Source of the DNA: Cunninghamia lanceolata
Lineage: Eukaryota; Streptophyta; Pinopsida; Cupressales; Cupressaceae
Assembly: GCA_027924645.1 (NCBI GenBank)
Contig: BSBN01001017.1
Span: 9,760,501 to 9,824,500 of the forward strand
Length of the DNA stretch: 64,000 nt
Direction of reading: 5' to 3'
In this document: piece by piece, positions 12,355-22,650 of the stretch
How the letters are laid out: every line of letters begins with the position of its first letter
How positions within the stretch are numbered: the stretch's first letter is position 1
Position numbers and translations under genes: made by a program
The notes under the pieces: model-generated
What the model was told of the DNA's origin: nothing
What the model saw: the letters and a program-made list of their open reading frames with translations, nothing else
The model's database searches: none

Positions 12355-12720
12355 CAGCAAAGAAAATAGAGAAAAAGATAAAGATACAAGGACTCAAAAG
12401 AAATAAAGAGAAAAAAGAATTTTTAGAGTAAAAAGAGATGATATAGTAAGATAGAGATAAAATGACAAACAACGAAAGAAAGATATAAAAAGATTAAAAA
12501 TGACAAAAATGAGTGAAAGAAAAAGAGAAATAAAAAAAGAACGAGAGCAAAGAGATAGAGAAACAAAAATAAGGAGATAGAGAGAATTAATATTGACAAA
12601 GCGAGAAGGAAAAAGAATGAAACATAGAGAATTAGAGGAAAACATAAAAAAATTAAAAGCCAATACACAAACACAGAAATACAGAGAATGAAAAAAGAGA
12701 CTGAATGAAAGAAATTAAAA
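12355..12720. repeat. Purine-rich low-complexity block 2
   Basis: Same A/G-rich composition as blocks 1 and 3 ('aaagagaaaaag', 'gagagaattaat'). It continues without a break into the second heptamer array, so the purine and heptamer parts belong to one composite array. Confidence 0.75.
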
Positions 12721-13309
12721 ATGTCCAAGGTCTGAGGTCCAAGGATCAATGTAAAGGGTAAATGTTTCATTGTCTAGGGTCCATGGTCCATAACTCCAAG
12801 ATGTAGAGTCTTAAGGAGTAAGTTCCAAGTCTAGCATCCATGGTCCAAGGTCTAGGTTCAAGGGTTCGAGGTTGGGTCTTTGGTCCAATGTTTAAGGTCC
12901 AAAGTCCAAAAGTTCAAGGCAAAGGGTAAAGATTTCGTGGCCTAGGGTCCACATTCCACAAACACCAAGGTGTATAGTGTTTGGGTAAAAGTTCCATATG
13001 TAGCATCCAAGGTTTAGGGTAAAATAGTTCGAGATTCATGTTCCAAGAGACCATTGTCCATCATCTATTGTACATTATCTTGGGTTCAAGCTCTAGGGTA
13101 CAACATCCAAAGGATTTACGTTCAAAGTAAAGATTTTTAGATCTAGGGTCTCGGGTCCAACAGTCGAAAGCTCAAGTTCTAGGGCCTAAGATCAAGGTTC
13201 CAAGTTCTAGGCTCCCAATTTTAGGTTCCAACATCCACGTTATAAGATTTAGGGTATATGGTTCATGTTTTACACTCTACAGTACAGGGTCTATTGTCCA
13301 AGGTTCAAT
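12721..13309 (+). repeat. Degenerate heptamer array 2
   Basis: Words such as GGTCCAA, GGTCTAG and GGTTCAA in 7-bp register, more decayed than array 1. The array is interrupted at 13,309 by the chromovirus. The last five bases TCAAT (13,305-13,309) are the target duplication and the array resumes after 21,008. Confidence 0.75.
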
Positions 13310-14615
13310 TGTAATGTCCCCTTCTCGACACATGGTTAGTCCATCATGGAGTTCCCATGGGCTAATAGTTTGGTTAGGGAACTGTGGTTAGTTGGCTCTA
13401 GAGATCCTTGTTAGTGGGTGAGTTGGTTCACATTCAGAGGATCCAGTTGGCACCCTCGTGGTTGGCTCAGTGGGCTCTTGGTCGTTACTTACTATTTTAG
13501 TAAGTTCGGGTACTGTGTCGGTTCGGGATTTTTAGAGTGGGATCAGATGCGTTTACGTCGAGACCTTTCCGACGAGCTAAAGATCAGTGAATTCTGACAC
13601 CGTCTTCATACTTATTTTAAAGTCCGAAGATCTATTAATTTATATTAACATGGACTTTATTATATTTAGCCAGAAAAAGTGAAATTAATGAAATGGAGAC
13701 ATAAAGTGAAAGTAAATTGTTTTTCTCCATCCCTAGGAGACATAAAGTGAAATTAATTGTTATTTTCCCTCCTAATTGCCCAATGCCTATCTTGGAGGAA
13801 GATAAAAAAGTCATTTGGAGCTCATTCGGTATTATGCTATGTTTTGATATTTGCTTGTGAGAGCTCTGCTAGGGTTTCTAGAGTTTGAGAATTTGCATCA
13901 GGCTATTGGAGATGGAAACCTCCATTAGTGACGGTATCCCACAAGTGTGAAAGACCACCCAACGGTGCCATTGACAGTGGATGTATTTGGCATTCACATG
14001 TGTGCTGAAATTGAGACATTTGAGGTTGTTTCTTGTGCTGAGTGAAAGATCTTTTTCTATTGCTGTTATAAGTTGATAATGGATGGTATAGAAGGCAGAA
14101 ATCAAAGTGTTTGAAGTAGTTCCTTGCTGCCGTACTTTTCCATTGCTTGGCCGTACTGCATAAAGAGGAGTTTGGAGTATTGTAGGGAAGCTTTTCTCTT
14201 TGCTTTACTACTCATTCATGGTCTTTGGGAGGTGTTTAGTGCTTCAGTTGTTGCTCTTATATTTTGTATGAGACATTTGTGACATTCTATGGAAATTTGA
14301 TGCATTTCCAGCCATACCCACTTGCTGGTCCATTTCCGGCGGCCGTACCAAGTTGCATATTTTCATATGGGTATGTGATAATAATTGTTTCCTAGCTATT
14401 TTATTATCTGGGTTGTCTTTAGTTTCTTCAGATTCATTGTATATTTTCTGGGTTTAGGTTCTATGCTATATATTGTGTGCTCCGGCACTACATCTGTAAG
14501 AAAACATAAAACCCCCTTCTGCATCTTCTATCTATCTGAAAGAACACACAAAAATCTAATAAAAATCACACAATTAAGATTTTTAAAAAAATACAAACAG
14601 GTACGGCACATTATA
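13310..14615 (+). repeat. Chromovirus 5' LTR
   Basis: 1,306 bp from TGTAATG to CATTATA. The 3' LTR ends CATTACA, the exact inverse of TGTAATG, so the final C here has become T. A possible TATA box (TATATATT, about 14,467-14,474) lies about 140 bp from the LTR end and would place the transcript start near 14,500. Minus-strand open frames within the LTR are not conserved between the two LTRs. Confidence 0.92.
13336..13383 (+). promoter_or_regulatory. Stem-loop with possible pseudoknot near LTR 5' end
   Basis: TTAGTCCAT (13,336-13,344) pairs with ATGGGCTAA (13,357-13,365), with one mismatch that is a G-T pair on one strand. Loop AGTTCCC (13,350-13,356) is fully complementary to GGGAACT (13,377-13,383). 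The same layout in the 3' LTR (19,733-19,779) has a shorter loop match (TTCCC/GGGAA). In genomic RNA, U3 is at the 3' end just after the pol stop codon, so the structure would be in the 3' untranslated part. Confidence 0.65.
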
Positions 14616-14616
14616 G

Positions 14617-14628
14617 TGGTATCAGAGC
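14617..14628 (+). promoter_or_regulatory. Primer binding site, initiator Met tRNA type
   Basis: TGGTATCAGAGC, one base after the 5' LTR, is the usual plant site complementary to the 3' end of initiator tRNA-Met, where minus-strand DNA synthesis starts. Confidence 0.9.
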
Positions 14629-14683
14629 TAAAGATCTTGCCATCTTGTGAGTTCAGTTTTGACATGCAGAAGTAAAATGAGAC

Positions 14684-16438
14684 ATGCGACCTACTGATAG
14701 ATATCCGTTCAGAAGTACAAGGGCAAGACAAGGAACACAGGCTTCGCAGTCGAATAATCCGGAGAATCCAGTACCCATAATAGATCCTTTTGAGTCAGAT
14801 ACTGAGATAGTGGTAGCAGCTATTGGGGACAATTCTCAAGTATCACGGATGGACCCATTTTCTAGAGAGCTTCCACCAGTTACAGGTCCTACAGGAGAGA
14901 TGGGTGATAGGGAAGAACCAGAACTTAGTGTGCATGACATTTTGATCGCACTTACTCGAGAGATGAGAGAGTCTTGACGTGAGATGGTAGAGGCACAGGC
15001 CGAGTTAGCACATGCCATCGAACGGATGGGTAATGACTTAGACAATCACCGTGACAGAAACAGATACAATGCAGGTGACAGGAACAGGTACCATGGAGGT
15101 GACAGAAACAGATACAACGGAGGTGACAGGAACAGGTACTAGGACGGTGATAGAAACAGACATGATGGGGGAGAAAGGAACAGGAATGATAGGAATGACA
15201 GGCATAACGATGATAGGAATCGGGAAGAACGGAATAATGGGGACAGGTATCATGATGATAGGCGCAGAGATAGAGATGATGATGAGGCTTCGGTTAATCA
15301 CCATAGGGCTTCGCAGTTCACTGCGAGAGATAGACCTGGTATTCCGATATTTGCTCCCAGGAATCAAGTTCCTAAACAGGATCCTACTCAGGCAGAGTTC
15401 CAGGAGGAGATTCTGAGGGACTAGAGAGCATCCAGTGAGGGTTTCAGAAATGAGATGACATTTGCTGAATATTCTGAAATGAGGACTAGGTGTAGACCTC
15501 GGAGGGGAGGTAGATCACAGAACCAAGAACTGTAGAGGAAAGTAAGTAAGATGACACTTCCTTACTTCGATGGATCAGGTAAGACCACCGCGAGAGCTTG
15601 GGTCCAGAAATTGGACAGCTACTTGCAGATTAGTCCCATGCCAGAGGAGGATGCTATTACTTATGCAGCTCTACACTTAGAGGGGACTGCTCACAAATGG
15701 TGGAGTAACGGGAAGGTTACATTAGGTCACAATCAGGTCACTTCATATGTGGAGTTTACAGCTAGACTGATCGACAGGTTTGATAAAAAGGACCCAGAGT
15801 TACAGTTCAAGGAGTTGACTCAGTTGAGATAGAGCGGATCAGTAGACTCCTACATTGCTGATTTCCAAGATATATCTGTTATGGTTCCGGATATTACTGA
15901 GCGCAGGTTGATTGTTCTTTTCATTGACGGATTGTCAGATCAACTTCGCGGATGGGTGAAGGGTTTTGACCCTACTACACTTCAGGAGGCCATGAAGAAG
16001 GCCCGGGACATGGAGTCATCAGTATGGAGGAATAAGTTTCAATCCAAAGGATTTCCACCAAGGAAAGATAAGGAGAGGGATAGGAGACCGTTTCAGAGAG
16101 ATGCAGGACAGCAGCATAAAGGTTCTTCTAGATTGGACAGTGATCAACTGAATGACTTGAGGAGGAAGAAGCTCTGTTTTCAGTGTCGAGAGCCTTGGGA
16201 TCCTTTGCACAAGTGTGCTGCCCAAGGAAAAGCCAAACAATTAGAGTACTTTTCAACCAACGAGTCTGTTGATGGGGAGCCCCACTCAGATTACAATTCA
16301 GAAGCCGAGGGTGCAGAATCAGAGGGCTCAAGGGAAGCATCAGATAGAGAGGATGATCTAGCTCTACCTACAGCATGTATCATGAATATCCAGAAGGAAG
16401 GGTCATTCAGGATACGAGGAGTACTGAACGGGCAGTGA
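14684..16438 (+). pseudogene. Chromovirus gag
   Basis: Starts at the first ATG in the frame of the whole polyprotein. Order: acidic/polar N-terminus; Arg-rich octapeptide repeats (15,050-15,250); the Gag core with WVQKLDSYL and AHKWW (about 15,600-15,710); helix VDSYIADFQD (about 15,845); basic region; zinc knuckle CFQCREPWDPLHKC (about 16,180-16,215), with the longer Cys-His spacing common in chromoviruses; acidic tail. Gag forms the particle and packages RNA. Six in-frame stops: 14,975, 15,140, 15,422, 15,533, 15,830 and 16,436. Those at 14,975 and 16,436 fit CGA to TGA; those at 15,533 and 15,830 fit CAG to TAG. No frameshift. Confidence 0.88.
15050..15250 (+). repeat. 24-bp coding minisatellite in gag (GDRNRY repeats)
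   Basis: Tandem units of about 24 bp encode GDRNRYHG/GDRNRYNG-like octapeptides, then shorter DRN/DRH variants. The Arg- and Asn-rich stretch could bind RNA. The minus-strand frame here (15,038-15,367) is its shadow. Confidence 0.75.
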
Positions 16439-17299
16439 TGTATTGCTTTACTTGACACAAGTGCCACTCATAACTTCATAGACGAGGGCTTGGTCGCCAA
16501 GAGAGGGCTGAAAACCGAGGAATTTGAGGGCTTTAAGGTGAAGGTTGGAGATGGTTTTGTACTCACCTGCACTAGGAGGATACCCAATCTATCAATCCAG
16601 TTGAACAGATACACTTGCCAATCAGAATTTTATGTTGTCGGTATGGGTGAGATGGATGTTGTGTTGGGTATGAAGTGGTTGAATGATATTGAGGAGTTCA
16701 CTCTCAACTTGTGGACGATGGAAATGAAGTTTGAGGTGGACGGAGTTAGACATGTGCTCAGAGGCATTTCAGATGGGGGATTAAGAGTTGTTTCTCTCAA
16801 GCGGATGGAGCGATTGATTCGTCATGATCAAGTGGAGTGGGCAACCGAGGTTATGGTGATGTCTGCAGTAGATCAGCAGAAGCATGTGTATCCTCCTGAC
16901 ATACAGTCTATACTTACTAAACACACCAAAGTGTTTAGTGATATTCCACCAGGGAAACCTCCTGATAGGGGTTTTGAGCATGTGATCGAGTTGGAGGGTG
17001 CTAAGCCAGTAATCACGACACCTTACCGGCACCCAAAGAGGTATAAGGATGAGATTGAGAAGGCTATCAAAGAGCTTCTCGAGATGGGACACATCAGGCC
17101 TAGTAAGAGTCCATTTGCATCATTCGTGGTATTGGTAAAGAAGAAGGATGGGACTCTCAGAATGTGTATCGATTACAGGGAACTCAATAAGAAAACAATC
17201 AAGAATAGGTACCCGATTCCCAGAATCGATGAGCTGATCGATGAGTTGCATGGGGCCTGTTACTTCTCCAAGATTGATTTGAGATCTGGTTACCATTAG
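16439..17299 (+). pseudogene. Chromovirus protease and N-terminal RT
   Basis: Same frame as gag. Protease-like part begins [15 protein letters not shown] (about 16,446-16,490). The family motif is D-S/T-G-A; here Ser replaces the Gly, which a single G-to-A change explains and which would be expected to inactivate the enzyme. Then comes a linker ending [20 protein letters not shown], and RT from about residue [11 protein letters not shown], including [19 protein letters not shown] and [16 protein letters not shown] at 17,297-17,299 replaces the Gln expected after GYH (CAG to TAG). Protease would cut the polyprotein; RT copies the RNA. Confidence 0.9.
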
Positions 17300-19711
17300 A
17301 TACGGGTCAGAGATGAGGATGTGGAGAAGACAGCATTCAGGTGTCATTATGGGCACTTTGAGTTCCTGGTCATGCCATTCGGTTTGACCAATGCACCAGC
17401 TACCTTCCAGTCCTGTATGAACAAGGTGTTCAGAGAGCAGTTGAGGAGATTTGTGCTGATTTTCTTTGATGATATACTAATTTACAGCAAGACATGGGAA
17501 GAGCATCTGAAACACATTGACATTGTGTTGAGCATCTTAGAGAGTGAGTCATTGTATGCCAAAATGTCAAAGTGTGAGTTTGGGATGTCCGAGTTGCTAT
17601 ACTTGGGTCATATCATCAGTGCTAGTAGTGTGAAGGTAGACTCGGAAAAGATTCGGGCAATTGTGGATTGGCCACCACCAAAAAATCTCTCATATCTTAA
17701 GGGATTTCTTGGCCTCTATGGATATTACCGCAGGTTTGTGAAGGGGTTCTCTCAATCAGCTGCTCCCCTTACTGATTTGACTCGTAAGGATGCTTTCAGT
17801 TGGTCAGATAAGGCACAGGAGTGTTTTGACAGGTTCAAACAGGTCATGAGTACTTGCCCTATGTTAGCTATTCCAGATTTCAGCAAGCCCTTCGAGCTAC
17901 AGTGTGATGCCTCGAGTGTAGGCATTGGTGCGGTAATCATGCAGGATAAGCACCCCATTGCATTTGAGAGTAGGAAGTTGAGGGGTGTGGAGAGGAGTTA
18001 CAGCATATATGATAAGGAGATGTTAGCCATCATGCATGCATTGGCTAAGTTCAGACAGTACCTGGTGGGCAGCAAATTTGTGGTTAAGACGGATCACAAC
18101 AGTCTGAAGCATTTCCTTGGGCAGAAGGATTTGAGTAAGAGGCAACAGAAGTGGGTCAGCAAGTTACAAGCCTACGACTTTGACATTGTTTATGTCAAGG
18201 GAAAGAAGAATGTTGTTGCCGACGCGTTATCCAGGAGGCCTCATTTGTGTGCACTAGGTGCTATTGCTGATGATTGGGGAGAGTTGATTTCAACAGAGTA
18301 TGCCAAGGATGAGTGGGCTACTGGAGTGATTGATGGCACCATCAAAGATGACAGGTACACAATGGTAAATGATTTGATCATTTACAAGGACAGGATCTTC
18401 TTGGTGTCAGGTTCACAGATGAAGCAAAAAGTTTTGAGGGCATTTCATGACTTGCCTATGGCAGGACATCCAGGATACTTCAAAACTTATAGACAGGTCA
18501 GAGAGAGGTTCACCTGGAAGGGCCTCAAGACCGAGGTGATGCAGTATGTAAGAGAGTGCCCAATATGTCAGCAGAACAAACAAGAGCACTCACTTCCAGG
18601 AGGCTTATTGCAGCCCCTACCCATTCTTGACAGGAAGTGGGACAGCATTTCTATGGACTTTATCACAGGGTTACCTAGAGTCCAAGGCAGGGATTGCATT
18701 TATGTGGTGGTTGACAGATTGACAAAGTATGCACACTTCTTTGCTATTCCTACCACTCACATTGCAGCTCAGGTTGCAGAGTTGTTCTTTCGTGAGGTAT
18801 TTCGACTTCATGGGTTGCCTAGGAGTATTGTCAGCGACAGGGACAGCAGGTTCCTCAGTAATTTTTGGCAGGAGCTCTTCAGGTTGTCAGGGACAGAGCT
18901 CACACCCAGTACAAGTTATCACCCCCAGACTGATGGTCAGACAGAGATAGTGAATAAGTGGGTGGAAGGATACCTCCGAAACTATGTTTCAAGGCAGCAA
19001 AAGGCATGGGTTAAGTGGCTTCACATGGGAGAGTATTGCTACAATTCCACTTACCACATGTCCATTCAGATGTCACCCTTCATGGCATTATATGGTTATG
19101 AGGCACCGAGCTTTGTTGATTTACTGTTTGGTAATAGCAGGGTGCCGAAGGCCAAAGACTTCCTTCAGGAGAGTCAGGATATCATGAGGGCATTGAAGGA
19201 AAACATACAGAAGGCTCAGAATCAGCAGAAGCAGTATGCAAATCAGCAGAGAACTGAGCGATCATTTGAGGTTGGTGACATGGTTTACCTCATGTTGCAG
19301 CCTTATAGGCAATCTACTCTTAAGAAGAGTGGAGCGGAGAAGTTGAAGCCACAGTACTATGGACCTTTTAGGGTCTCCAGGAGGATTCGTGAAATGGCTT
19401 ATGAGTTAGAGTTACCAGCAAGGAGCAGGGTACATAATGTGTTCCATGTTTCTCGCCTCAAGAAGGCACTGGGGCACAATGTGACACCTTCAGTGGAGTT
19501 GCCTCCTCTTGATGAAGAGGGGAAGTTGATATTGGTACCCGAGGCAATCATTGACACCAAGGATCGCAATTTGAGGAGGATTATCAGAGAGTACCTGGTC
19601 AAATGGAAAAATCTGCCAATTGAGAATGCTACGTGGGAGAACGAGCGGATTCTGGAGCATCCTAAGCTGAGATTGCTTGAGGCAAACAATCTTGGGGAGG
19701 GCGAACTGTAA
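17300..19711 (+). pseudogene. Chromovirus RT, RNase H, integrase and chromodomain
   Basis: Open for 796 codons from an internal ATG at 17,321 but in fact the continuation of the polyprotein. Counting from that ATG: RT catalytic FFDD at 48-51 (FFDD rather than the usual F-I/V-DD), RNase H starting with QCDAS (Asp near 195), integrase zinc part with C413/C416, and catalytic D446, D506, E542, with exactly 35 residues between the last two (DD35E intact). GPF motif near 681, chromodomain-like EYLVKWKNLPIENATWEN near 757. Chromodomains steer integration to particular chromatin. The stop codon TAA (19,709-19,711) lies inside the 3' LTR start. Intact motifs but upstream stops: the product cannot be made as a normal polyprotein. 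Confidence 0.93.
19694..19706 (+). promoter_or_regulatory. Polypurine tract overlapping the pol C-terminus
   Basis: GGGGAGGGCGAAC directly precedes the 3' LTR. It is the plus-strand primer of reverse transcription and at the same time encodes the last residues of the polyprotein (GEGEL). Confidence 0.8.
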
Positions 19712-21008
19712 TGTCCCCTTCTCGACACATGGTTAGTCCATCATGGATTTCCCATGGGCTAACAATTTGGTTAGGGAACTGTGGTTAGTTGGCTCTGGAG
19801 ATCCTTGTTAGTGGGTGAGTTGGTTCGCATTCAGAGGATCCAGTTGGCACCCTCGTGGTTGGTTCAATGGGCTCTTGGTCGTTACTATTTTTAGTAAGTT
19901 CGGGTACTGTGTCGGTTCGGGATTTTCAGAGTGGGATCAGATGGGTTTCGTCGAAACCTTTCCGGCGAGCTAAAGATCAGCGAATTCCGACACCGTCTTC
20001 ATACTTATTTTAAAGTCCGAAGATCTATTAATTTATATTAACATGGACTTTATTATATTTAGCCGGGAAAAGTGAAATTAATGAAATGGAGACATAAAGT
20101 GAAAGTAAATTGTTTTTCTCCATCCCTAGGAGACATAAAGTGAAATTAATTGTTAATTTCCCTCCTAATTGCCCAACGCCTATCTTGGAGGAAGATAAAA
20201 AGGTCATTTGGAGCTCATTCGGTATTATGCTATGTTTTGATATTTGCTTGTGAGAGCTCTGCTAGGGTTTCTGGAGTTTGAGAATTTGCATCAGGCTATT
20301 GGAGACGGAAACCTCCATTAGTAACGGTATCCCATAGGTGTGAAAGACCACCCAACGGTGCCATTGACAGTGGATGTATTTGGCATTCACATGTGTGCTG
20401 AAATGGAGACATTTGAGGTTGTTTCTTGTGCTGAGTGAAAGATCTTTTTCTATTGCTGTTATAAGTTGATAATGGATGGTATAGAAGGCAGAAATCAAAG
20501 TGTTTGAAGTAGTTCCTTGCTGCTGTACCTTTCCATTGCTTGGCCGTATTGCATAAAGAGGAGTTTGGAGTATTGTAGGGAAGCTTTTCTCTTTGCTTTA
20601 CTACTCATTCATGGTCTTTGGGAGGTGTTTAGTGCTTCAGTTGTTGCTCTTATATTTTGTATGACACATTTGTGACATTCTATGGAAATTTGATGCATTT
20701 CCAGCCATACCCACTTGTTGCTCCATTTCCGGCGGCCGTACCAAGTTGCATATTTTCATATGGGTATGTGATAGTAATTGTTTCCTGGCTATTTTACTAT
20801 CTGGGTTGTCTTTAGTTTCTTCAGATTCATTGTATATTTTCTGGGTTTAGGTTCTATGCTATATATTGTGTGCTCCGGCACTACATCTGCAGGAAAACAT
20901 AAAACCCCCTTCTGCATCTTCTGTCTATCTGAAAGAACACACAAAAATCTAATAAAAATCACACAATTAAGATTTTTAAAAAAATACAAACAGGTACGAC
21001 ACATTACA
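19707..21008 (+). repeat. Chromovirus 3' LTR
   Basis: 1,302 bp, TGTAATG to CATTACA (perfect 7-bp inverse termini), followed by target duplication TCAAT. Its first bases supply the stop codon of the polyprotein. The stem-loop is at 19,733-19,762. Confidence 0.92.
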
Positions 21009-21095
21009 TCAATGTCCATAGTTTTGTGATGTAGGGTCTAACATTCAAGGGGTCAAAAGTTTGGTATCAAGCGTGAAGAATCAAAGATCTAGACC
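21009..21095 (+). repeat. Heptamer array 2, part right of the chromovirus
   Basis: Begins with the target duplication TCAAT and continues the 7-bp register of the sequence left of 13,310, showing that both sides were one array. Confidence 0.7.
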
Positions 21096-21682
21096 TTAGA
21101 AAGAGAGAAAGAAAGAAAGAAAAATAAAAAGAATGAAAAAAGAAAGAGGGAAAAATAGATAGCACTTTGAGAAGAAAGAAAGAAAGATGCACTTAGACAA
21201 AACGAGAGAAATAAAATAAAAATAAGAAAGAGAAATAGAAAAAGAGGGACAGATAGAGGGATAGAGACGAACACATTAAAAAGAAAGAGACAAAGAAGCT
21301 AAAAGAAAGGGAAAGAGATACAAAGAGACAAAGAAACAACTAAAGAAAGAGGAAAAGAAATAAAGAAAGGGGAAAGGAGAGAGTAATTGAGAGAATGAGT
21401 GAGAAGGAAAGAAAGAAGAAAATAGAATAAAGAAAGAAAGTTAGAAAGAAAGAAATAAAAATGACAAAAGAGAAAGAAAAACAAGCGAAAGGAGTGAGAG
21501 AAATTAGAAAGTGAAATAAAAAATTAAAAAGTGACAAAAATATAAATAGAAAAAGAAAAAACAAACAAAAACATATAAAGAATAAAAAATGAAAAGGTAA
21601 AGGAAAGAGAAAAATTTTAAAAAGTTAATATAGCAATAAATAAATAGAGGGAGGGAGATGTACAAGGAAATAAGATGATCTG

Positions 21683-21722
<40 letters not shown>

Positions 21723-21778
21723 TAAAATAGAGAGGGAAAGAAAAAGAAAAAGAAACAAAGAAATAGAGAGAAGTAGAC
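21096..21778. repeat. Purine-rich low-complexity block 3, with (GA)n
   Basis: Long 'agaaagaaagaaa' tracts and a pure GA dinucleotide run at about 21,685-21,713. The longest minus-strand frames (poly-Phe/Leu/Ser) are composition artefacts. Confidence 0.8.
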
Positions 21779-22268
21779 AGTAAAGGTTTCATGGTCTAGG
21801 GTCCAAAGGTTTAGGGTAAAGGTTTCATGGTCCAGGGTCCACGATCCATGACCCTATGGTGCAGAGTCTTTAGGTGTATGTTCCAAGTATAGCATCTAAA
21901 ATCCAGAGTCTAAGGTCTAGGGTCAAGGGTTTGAGGACCACGTATCAAGGGTTCAATGTCCAATGTCTAGTGTCTTGGTATCAAGGACTAGGGTCTAAGG
22001 GCTTGTGTCTTGGGTCAAAAGGTTCTAGGTGAAGACTTTTTTGTCTAGGGTCCAAGTCTAAGGTCTAGGCTGATCTAGCTTCCAAGATTTAGGCTCTAGG
22101 TTTAAGGTTCCAATGTCCAAGTTCTAAGATTTAGGGTAAATGGTTCATGTTCTACGCTCTCATGTCGTAAGTCTAAAGCCTAGGGTCTAGTTTCCAAAGG
22201 TTCAAGGTCCAAATTTTGTCATGTAGAGATTAGAGTTTAAGGGGTCAATGGTTTTGTGTCAAGGATTA
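21779..22268 (+). repeat. Degenerate heptamer array 3
   Basis: Words GGTCTAG, GGTCCAA, GGTTCAA and GGTTTAG in 7-bp register, the same family as arrays 1 and 2, between two purine-rich blocks. Confidence 0.75.
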
Positions 22269-22645
22269 AGGGTCTAGAAAGATATAGATAGAAAAGAAAA
22301 TGAAAGAGCGAAAGATAGATAGTGGTGGAGAGAAAGATTAAAAAGAAAGAAAACAAACAAAAAGAGAGTGAACAAAATAAAAGTAAAAAAGTTAGAGAAG
22401 AAAGAGAGGGACAAATGCAAGAGAGAGGATGGGAGAAAGAAAGAGAAAGAAAAAGAAAATATAATGACAAATATATATACAGAAGGAAATAAAAAACAAA
22501 ATAAACAAATAAAGAGACAAAAACTAGAAAGGAAAAATAAAAAGAATGAATGAAACAAACAAACAAAGATGGAGTAAGATAGACAATGAGAGAAAGGGAA
22601 AGAGATAAAAAAGAGCAACAAAGAAACAACAAAGAGAGAAGCTAA
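22269..22645. repeat. Purine-rich low-complexity block 4
   Basis: A/G-rich as before. It ends at about 22,645, where the truncated LTR of the minus-strand chromovirus begins. Confidence 0.75.
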
Positions 22646-22650
22646 AAGAG

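Larger units (their letters stand above)
13310..21008 (+). mobile_element. Full-length Ty3/gypsy chromovirus with both LTRs
   Basis: 7,699 bp, LTRs at 13,310-14,615 and 19,707-21,008, primer site next to the 5' LTR, one gag-pol reading frame, polypurine tract next to the 3' LTR, and an exact 5-bp target duplication TCAAT (13,305-13,309; 21,009-21,013). Domain order gag, protease, RT, RNase H, integrase, chromodomain identifies a chromovirus. I do not assign a clade. The LTRs differ at roughly fifteen positions in their first 300 bp, many of them transitions, and less in the rest, so the insertion is not recent. All seven stops are in one frame with no frameshift. The target is the heptamer array. 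Confidence 0.93.

Noticed and set aside
15038..15367. Minus-strand ORF of Ile/Pro/Val/Ser repeats
   Set aside because: Antisense shadow of the GDRNRY-type repeat in gag.
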